A stretch of 10,088 nucleotides of DNA from JBEKCP01 sp050014815 (GTDB taxonomy: Bacteria > Planctomycetota > Planctomycetia > Pirellulales > Thermoguttaceae). The notes under the pieces are model-generated. The model saw nothing but the letters and a program-made list of their open reading frames with translations, searched no databases and was not told the origin of the DNA. Numbering within the stretch: the stretch's first letter is position 1; each line of letters begins with the position of its first letter. The DNA is taken from positions 1 to 10,088 of the forward strand of contig JBEKCP010000430.1 in NCBI GenBank assembly GCA_050014815.1, in the 5' to 3' direction. Made by a program: the position numbers and the translations under genes. Of this stretch, positions 5,233-10,088 are shown one piece after another.

Positions 5233-7812
5233 ATGATGGTGACGGACTGGACAGTGACGGAGATTTTCGCGGGGCAGTTCTGCTTGGCTCGGCCGCTGTG
5301 GCTGGCCTCGCTGGCGGTGCTGCCCGTGATGCTCTTCTACTGGCGGTGGACGCTGGTGCGGTTCTCATTACGTCGGCAGATCGCGTCGCTGGTGATCCGC
5401 ACGGTCCTGCTCGTCCTGGTGGCCTTGGCCCTGAGCGGCCCGAAACTGATCGTGACCGGTCCGAACGCCCCGGAGTTCCTGGTCATCGTGCCCGATTGTG
5501 GCCCGGCCGTGCCCCCTGGCTCTAGCTTAGGTCAAGTGGGCCAGTCCTACGCGGCCGCGGCCAAGGAGGCCGGCCTGGAAATGCCTCCGCTGCTAATTAT
5601 TCACTTGAACAGCCCGGAGAAAATCGCTCGCGACGACCTCCTTGCCAGGGAACTCGCCGTCGCCCGGGCGTCGATTCCCGCGGAACGTGTCGGGCGAATA
5701 CTGATGTTGTCGGACGGGTGCGGCGATCCGTTGGCGACGACCCGGGCCGCGGAGGCGGCTGGCGTGCCGATCTCGACCGTACCGTTGCCCCCGCCGACCC
5801 CCGAGGTCTACGTGGCCGCCGTCGCCGCGCCGCAGCAGGTCCGCCGGGGCGAACCGTTCTACCTCGACGCCACCGTGCAGTCGGACCATGAAGACAACGG
5901 CACGCTACGGGTACTCCGCGGCTCGGAAGTAATCCATACGCAGAAAATCCACCTGGCGGCGGGCGAGAACCGGTTCCGCTTCCCGCTGGTCGTCGCCGAA
6001 GGCCCGGCCGCCCTCCTGACCGTCCGCATCGACGACTGCAAGGACACGATCCCGGAGAACAACACGGCGGGCTGCGTGGTCATGGTCGGTCCGCCGCCCC
6101 GCGTGCTCCTGGTCGAGAGCCAGCCGGTCCTGGCCGCCCACCTGGCCAAGGCCCTCCGCGGCGAGAACGTCGAGGTCGAGGTCCGCCCGCCGGAAGAAAT
6201 GCCCTCCAGCCTAGAAGACATGAGGCGCTACGAGCTGGTCATCCTGTCGAACGTGCCGGCCCCGTCGCTGGGGACCCCACGGATGGAAGTGCTGCGGACC
6301 TACGTGCGGCAGTTCGGCGGCGGGCTGATCGCGGTCGGGGGCCAGCAGTCCTTCACGGTCGGCGAATACCACGGCACTCCGCTGGAAGACCTCCTGCCCG
6401 TCATCTCCGCCGTCAAGCGGCCCAAGCCCAAGCCCAGGCTCGCCATGGTGCTCGTGCTGGACGTTTCGGGCTCGATGGAGGGCCGCAGCATCAGCCTGGC
6501 GAAGGAGGCGGTTGGACGCGCGGTCGATATGCTCACCCCGCGCGACCAGGTCGGAGTGCTGGCCTTCGAGGACGAAAGCCGCTGGATCGCCCCGTTGAGC
6601 CCGGTGACCGATAAACAGAAGATCCTTGGCCAGATCAACCTGCTGGCGGCCGGCGGCGGCACGACGATGTACCCGGCGATCGAGCGGGCGTTCCTGGCCT
6701 TGCGCGAGGCCCACGCCGATACGAAGCACATCCTGGTGGTGACCGACGGGATCTCGAATCCGGGCGATTTCGACGCCCTGGCCAAGCAGGTTGCGGCCGC
6801 GGGCATCACCATGTCCACGGTAGGCGTGGGCGACGAGCCGGCCCGGCCGCTCTTGAGGAGCATCGCCGCTCGGGCCGGCGGCCACGCGTACTTCTGCGAC
6901 GACGCCGCCTCGCTGCCGAAGATCTTCGCCATCGAGACCACCATGGCCGCCAAGATCGGCATCACCGAGGAGCCCTTCTTTCCCAAGGTGATCCATGCGG
7001 CCCCGGCGATCGGCGGGCTGGATTTTGCCCACGTGCCGACGCTCTTGGGCTACGTCGAGACGCAAGCCCGGCCCGAGAGCCTTGTGGTATTGGCCGCTCG
7101 GACCGGAGAGCCGATCCTGGCCCTGTGGCGATACGGATTGGGCACCACCGCCGCCTTCACTTCCGACATCCAGAGCCGCTGGGCCGCCGCCTGGCTGGGC
7201 TGGGACGGTTTCGGGCAGTTCTGGGTCCAGCTCGTTCGCCAGACGATGCGGAAAGACCCGATGCGGAACACCCAGTTCCGGGCGGAGTACTCCGGCGGCC
7301 GGATCCGCGTGACCTGGGACGCCGTCGATCCGGACGGCAAATTCGTCAACGGCGCCGAGGCCGCGGTGTCGGTGCTCGATCCGAAGGGATCGCGCCGCGA
7401 GGTCCGGCTGGACCAGGTCGCGCCCGGCCGGTATGCCGCGAGCCTGGAGGCCACGGACATCGGGCCGTATTATCTTGAGGGCAAGCTCCGCTACGAGGGC
7501 CGGGCGATCGACACCCAGCGGCTGGGACTCGTGGTGCCGTATCCGGACGAGTTGCGGGTCCGGCCGGTCAACGTCGAGCTGCTGCGTGCAATCGCCCAGC
7601 GGACCGGCGGCCGGTACGACCCGACGCCCGCCGAGGCGATGGCCCCCAGCGGCCGGACCGTGCCGCGGACGTTCCGGCTGTGGCCGTGGATCTTGGGGGC
7701 GGTCTTGCTCGGGTTGGTGCTCGACGTGGCGGTAAAGCGCCCGCGGAGTGCGAAGCCGCAAGCGGTTTGCAATCTCAAATCAAAAATCTCAAATCCAAAA
7801 TCCAAAATCTGA
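5233..7812 (+). CDS. Membrane protein: degenerate VWA, GATase-like domain and intact VWA
   Basis: An 859-aa protein. Helices at about 22-37 and 49-67 are followed by a VWA-like segment whose MIDAS reads DCGPA at 88-92 instead of DxSxS, although LSDG survives at D161. A beta-rich domain (about 195-280) comes next. A class I glutamine-amidotransferase-like domain without a catalytic Cys spans about 286-395 (PRVLLVES to GGQQSFTVGEYHGTPLEDLLPV). A complete VWA follows: D410, S412 and S414 in DVSGSM, T477/T478, D505 in TDG. Then come the family segment with ALWRYGLGTTAAFTSD and SRWAAAWLGW, an Ig-like region, and a final helix at about 816-834. The last 13 residues (847-859) are encoded by a repeat array. 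It starts 1 nt after the previous stop, with no clear Shine-Dalgarno site, so coupling is likely. The likely role is a periplasm-facing partner of the MoxR ATPase; the precise function is unknown. Confidence 0.92.
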   Translation: MMVTDWTVTEIFAGQFCLARPLWLASLAVLPVMLFYWRWTLVRFSLRRQIASLVIRTVLLVLVALALSGPKLIVTGPNAPEFLVIVPDCGPAVPPGSSLGQVGQSYAAAAKEAGLEMPPLLIIHLNSPEKIARDDLLARELAVARASIPAERVGRILMLSDGCGDPLATTRAAEAAGVPISTVPLPPPTPEVYVAAVAAPQQVRRGEPFYLDATVQSDHEDNGTLRVLRGSEVIHTQKIHLAAGENRFRFPLVVAEGPAALLTVRIDDCKDTIPENNTAGCVVMVGPPPRVLLVESQPVLAAHLAKALRGENVEVEVRPPEEMPSSLEDMRRYELVILSNVPAPSLGTPRMEVLRTYVRQFGGGLIAVGGQQSFTVGEYHGTPLEDLLPVISAVKRPKPKPRLAMVLVLDVSGSMEGRSISLAKEAVGRAVDMLTPRDQVGVLAFEDESRWIAPLSPVTDKQKILGQINLLAAGGGTTMYPAIERAFLALREAHADTKHILVVTDGISNPGDFDALAKQVAAAGITMSTVGVGDEPARPLLRSIAARAGGHAYFCDDAASLPKIFAIETTMAAKIGITEEPFFPKVIHAAPAIGGLDFAHVPTLLGYVETQARPESLVVLAARTGEPILALWRYGLGTTAAFTSDIQSRWAAAWLGWDGFGQFWVQLVRQTMRKDPMRNTQFRAEYSGGRIRVTWDAVDPDGKFVNGAEAAVSVLDPKGSRREVRLDQVAPGRYAASLEATDIGPYYLEGKLRYEGRAIDTQRLGLVVPYPDELRVRPVNVELLRAIAQRTGGRYDPTPAEAMAPSGRTVPRTFRLWPWILGAVLLGLVLDVAVKRPRSAKPQAVCNLKSKISNPKSKI
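7771..7810 (+). repeat. CCAAAAT-type array across the stop codon
   Basis: AATCTCAAATCAAAAATCTC is followed by AAATCC and two CCAAAAT-type 7-nt units, ending at the TGA of the 859-aa protein. It encodes that protein's last 13 residues (NLKSKISNPKSKI) and fills the space where the next gene's ribosome-binding site would lie. Confidence 0.85.
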
Positions 7813-8090
7813 TGAAACACCTCGTGATTTCCCTGCTGGCGATGGCGTTTGCCGGCGGGACAAGCGTTGCGGCGGAGCCCGGGCCGCCGCTGGGCTGGAA
7901 GCCGGCGCCGGCCGCCGCCGCGGTGCCGGAGGAAGGGGCCGACGCGACCGGGCCGTCGCTGGAAGAGATCGCGGCTGCCGCGGCCAAAGCGCCGCCGGCC
8001 GGGCCGCCGCGCAAGACCTTGCCCACGGTCGTCCCACGCGAGACCTATCCGCTCCCCTATCGAGCGATCCTGCTCGGGTACTTCAAGTGA
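7812..8090 (+). CDS. Small exported Ala/Pro-rich protein
   Basis: A 92-aa hypothetical protein. Residues 1-21 form a signal peptide (MKHLVISLLAMAFAGG, probable cut after SVAA). The mature part is about 70 residues, rich in Ala and Pro, with one acidic helical stretch (SLEEIAAAAAKA) and a C-terminal PTVVPRETYPLPYRAILLGY segment that may be the conserved part. No Cys and no transmembrane helix are seen in the mature part. Its ATG overlaps the previous stop by one base (TGATG) and it has no Shine-Dalgarno site, so it probably depends on ribosomes finishing the 859-aa protein. It is the last gene of the run. I do not recognise a family; a periplasmic accessory of the VWA complex is a guess from position. 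Confidence 0.78.
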   Translation: MKHLVISLLAMAFAGGTSVAAEPGPPLGWKPAPAAAAVPEEGADATGPSLEEIAAAAAKAPPAGPPRKTLPTVVPRETYPLPYRAILLGYFK

Positions 8091-8113
8091 CCGCCTGGTC
8101 GTGGGCAATAGAG

Positions 8114-8132
8114 CCGCGACCGGCGGTCGCGG
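8114..8132 (+). terminator. Hairpin between convergent genes
   Basis: CCGCGACC at 8114-8121 pairs perfectly with GGTCGCGG at 8125-8132 around a GGC loop, 23 nt after the stop of the small exported protein. Only ATTTG follows, so the T-tract is weak. Position between convergent genes supports a terminator role for the operon; the sequence alone is modest support. Confidence 0.45.
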
Positions 8133-8146
8133 ATTTGTGAAATCGA

Positions 8147-9760
8147 TCAGGACAGTCCCAGCCGCTGGCGGATCTCGGCCGCGCAGTCTTCCCTCTTGAC
8201 GCGCCACTGGCGGAGCGTGTCGCGGTCGCGGACGGTTACCGTGCCGTCGGAGAGCGTCTGGCCGTCCACCGTAATGCAAAACGGCGTGCCCACCTCGTCC
8301 TGGCGGCGGTAGCGGCGGCCCACCGCCCCCTTCTCGTCGTAGAAGACGTTGAAGTGCGGCTTCATGGCGGCATAGATTTCCTTGGCGACCTCGGGCATGC
8401 CGTCTTTCTTGACCAGCGGGAAGACGGCGGCCTTGATCGGCGAGAGCCGCGGATGGAGTCGCAGGAACACCCGGCGGGTCGGCTTCCCGCTCTCGTCCGG
8501 CACCTCGTCCTCGTTGTAGGCTTCGCAGAGGAAGGCCAAAGTGGCCCGGTCCGCGCCAGCCGAGGGCTCGATCACGTGCGGGAGGTAGCGGTCCTTGGTC
8601 AGGTCGTCGAAGTAGCTCAGGTCCTTGCCGCTGCCGCGGTGCCTCGGCTTCCCGTCGGCGTCCAGCTCGACGACCAGACTATCCCCCTGGCGGACGAGCT
8701 TCCCCTCGGCATGGCTGCGGAGATCGAAGTCGCCACGATGGGCCACCCCCTCCAACTCGCCGAAATCGCCCGCCGCCAGAAACGGGAAAGCGTATTCGAT
8801 GTCGGCCGTGCCGCAGGAGTAATGGCTCAGTTCTTCGGGCGAGTGGTCGCGGAGCCGCAGGCGCTCGGTGGCCAGTCCCAGGTCCGTGTACCAGCGGTAG
8901 CGGCGGTCCCGCCAATATTGGTACCACGCCCGCGATTGGCCGGGATGGCAGAAGAACTCGATCTCCATCTGCTCGAACTCGCGGCTGCGGAAGGTGAAGT
9001 TCCTGGGCGTGATCTCGTTGCGGAAGCTCTTGCCGACCTGGGCCACGCCGAAAGGGATCCGCACGCGGGTGCTGTCCACGACGTTCTTGAAGTTGACGAA
9101 GATTCCCTGGGCGGTCTCGGGCCGCAGGAAGGCGGCGTCCTCCTCGCCCCCCAGCGCCCCGACGATCGTCTTGAACATCAGGTTGAATTCGCGGGGCTCG
9201 GTGAGCGTGCCGAGCGTCTTGGCATCCGGCCCCAGCACGCAGGAGAAGTCGCGGACGGTGGTGAGCGAGACCGTCGGCCCCTCCCAGTGGAGCTCCTCCG
9301 CGTTCTTGGCCCGGAGATTGAAGAACCGCAGGGCCTTCTGGAGCGTGTCCTGGACGGCCTCATCGCCGACGGCCTCGGTGGCCGCGAATATCTTTTGCCT
9401 CTTGCCCTCGACCCAGCGGCCTTGGATCTGGTCGTGGCGGTAGCGGCGTTTCGACTCGCGGCAGTCGACCATGAAATCGTGGAACAGGTCGTAGTGCCCC
9501 GAGCACTTCCAGACCTGCGGGTGCATGATGATAGCGCAGTCCAGGCCGACCATTTCATAGGTTCCCGGGGCGCCGGGCGGCTCGACCAGCTCGTTGTGGG
9601 CGGTGACCATGTCGCGCCACCAGGCCTCGCGGACGTTCCGCTTCAGCTCGACGCCCATCGGGCCGTAGTCCCAGAAACCTTGCAGCCCGCCGTAAATCTC
9701 GCTCGACTGAAAGAGGAATCCCCGCCGTTTGCACAGCGCCACGAGTTGTTCCATTTCCAC
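8147..9760 (-). CDS. glyQS: Glycyl-tRNA synthetase, dimeric (alpha2) type
   Basis: Cytoplasmic class II synthetase (EC 6.1.1.14) that charges tRNA-Gly with glycine. The protein has 537 residues from GTG at 9760, slightly longer than the ~460-500-aa bacterial alpha2 form. Landmarks: the N-terminal LCKRRGFLFQSSEIYGG and FWDYGPMGVELK; RPETAQG at 213-219; motif 2 FRNEI at 246 running to EFEQMEIEFF; motif 3 IEPSAGADR at 397-405; and a C-terminal anticodon-binding domain from about 438 that ends with RRQDEVGTPF and VRDRDTLRQWRV. The GTG is chosen because GGAGG lies 7 nt upstream; the ATG at 9754, two codons in, is the alternative and gives the more usual MEQLV start (535 aa). An open frame continues upstream to 9988 but translates only repeat DNA. 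It is convergent with the VWA operon and functionally unrelated to it. Confidence 0.97.
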   Translation of the reverse strand: MEMEQLVALCKRRGFLFQSSEIYGGLQGFWDYGPMGVELKRNVREAWWRDMVTAHNELVEPPGAPGTYEMVGLDCAIIMHPQVWKCSGHYDLFHDFMVDCRESKRRYRHDQIQGRWVEGKRQKIFAATEAVGDEAVQDTLQKALRFFNLRAKNAEELHWEGPTVSLTTVRDFSCVLGPDAKTLGTLTEPREFNLMFKTIVGALGGEEDAAFLRPETAQGIFVNFKNVVDSTRVRIPFGVAQVGKSFRNEITPRNFTFRSREFEQMEIEFFCHPGQSRAWYQYWRDRRYRWYTDLGLATERLRLRDHSPEELSHYSCGTADIEYAFPFLAAGDFGELEGVAHRGDFDLRSHAEGKLVRQGDSLVVELDADGKPRHRGSGKDLSYFDDLTKDRYLPHVIEPSAGADRATLAFLCEAYNEDEVPDESGKPTRRVFLRLHPRLSPIKAAVFPLVKKDGMPEVAKEIYAAMKPHFNVFYDEKGAVGRRYRRQDEVGTPFCITVDGQTLSDGTVTVRDRDTLRQWRVKREDCAAEIRQRLGLS

Positions 9761-9767
9761 GTTGCCG

Positions 9768-9772
9768 CCTCC
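9768..9772 (-). promoter_or_regulatory. Shine-Dalgarno site of glyQS
   Basis: The minus strand reads GGAGG, 7 nt before GTG at 9760 and 13 nt before ATG at 9754. The spacing favours the GTG start and rules out the upstream ATG at 9988. Confidence 0.65.
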
Positions 9773-9802
9773 GGTTGAGGAAAGATGAAGGATAAAGGAT
9801 AA

Positions 9803-9952
9803 AGGATGAAGGCGAAGGAGACAAGGAGACAAGGAGTCCGGGAGACAAGGAGTCCGCGACATACTCCCTGCCTCCCCGTCTCCTTGTCTCCTTGTCTCCC
9901 TGTCTCCCTGTCTCCCTGTCTCCCCGGCTGTTCCGCCTTCCGCCTTCATCCT
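9803..9952. repeat. Octamer-based inverted repeat (GGAGACAA / GTCTCCTT)
   Basis: The left arm carries five 8-nt units at 9817-9856 (GGAGACAA x2, GGAGTCCG, GGAGACAA, GGAGTCCG). The right arm carries six at 9878-9925 (GTCTCCTT x2, GTCTCCCT x3, GTCTCCCC), which is the complementary sequence. Outside these, AGGATGAAGG at 9803-9812 is mirrored by CCTTCATCCT at 9943-9952. The whole can fold into one long imperfect hairpin with the turn near 9857-9877. Confidence 0.88.
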
Positions 9953-10088
9953 TCCCCTGAACGGGTGATAGACGCAATGGGCGTCCATGATATGATAATG
10001 GTAGCTGTCTCCTCCCCCCTAAGGCGAACACTTGTATCCTATTTTGGCCGCCTTGGGGCGAGACATGCTAAGGCCGCGGCCCCGCGGG

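Larger units (their letters stand above)
9761..10088. other. Upstream region of glyQS
   Basis: About 330 bp. The inner part (about 9781-9955) is a polypurine/polypyrimidine inverted repeat built from 8-nt units. The outer part (9960-10088) is non-repetitive. On the minus strand a frame open from the right edge ends RPKAAKIGYKCSP and stops at 10019-10021; it is too short to call a gene. No convincing promoter for glyQS was found. Confidence 0.65.

Noticed and set aside
8354..9778. Plus-strand open frame of 474 codons over glyQS
   Set aside because: The minus strand shows all class II glycyl-tRNA synthetase motifs, so this is its shadow.
9761..9988. N-terminal extension of the synthetase from ATG at 9988
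   Set aside because: The added residues are translated octamer repeats, and GGAGG sits right before GTG at 9760.

Overview
The window looks like a chromosomal segment of a GC-rich planctomycete (Planctomycetota, most like Pirellulales and relatives). This is inferred from the gene content (a MoxR/DUF58/multi-VWA operon with a glutamine-amidotransferase-like/VWA fusion), from the dimeric-type glycyl-tRNA synthetase, and from many short low-complexity arrays with 7- or 8-nt units at gene boundaries. No rRNA, tRNA, CRISPR array, transposase or phage gene was seen.

Layout. (1) Positions 1-899, minus strand: the first 299 residues of an exported protein that runs off the left edge. It has a signal peptide, a short globular part, seven 8-residue DRG(R/P)DY-type repeats and a Gly/Thr/Ser/Asp-rich tail. 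(2) 900-1442: a divergent intergenic region with a near-perfect 25-bp inverted repeat and a good sigma70-type promoter pointing at moxR. (3) 1443-8090, plus strand: five tightly arranged genes. These are a MoxR AAA+ ATPase, a DUF58 protein, a BatA-like membrane VWA protein, an 859-aa membrane protein (degenerate VWA, GATase-like domain, intact VWA), and a small exported protein. The last four genes are separated by -4, +1 and -1 nt. moxR is separated from DUF58 by 259 nt filled largely with heptamer repeats. (4) 8091-8146: a short convergent gap with a hairpin. (5) 8147-9760, minus strand: glycyl-tRNA synthetase. (6) 9761-10088: its upstream region, holding a large octamer-based inverted repeat and the possible end of another minus-strand reading frame.

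How the genes work together. MoxR ATPases act as chaperones on VWA proteins and are usually encoded with DUF58 and Bat-type proteins. Here the ATPase would sit in the cytoplasm with the DUF58 protein, next to two inner-membrane VWA proteins whose substrates are unknown. The most notable protein-level oddities are a DH instead of DE Walker B pair in MoxR and a first VWA in the 859-aa protein that has lost its MIDAS serines. The most notable DNA-level signal is that arrays of unrelated sequence but mostly the same 7-nt period occur at gene boundaries and once in frame inside a coding sequence.
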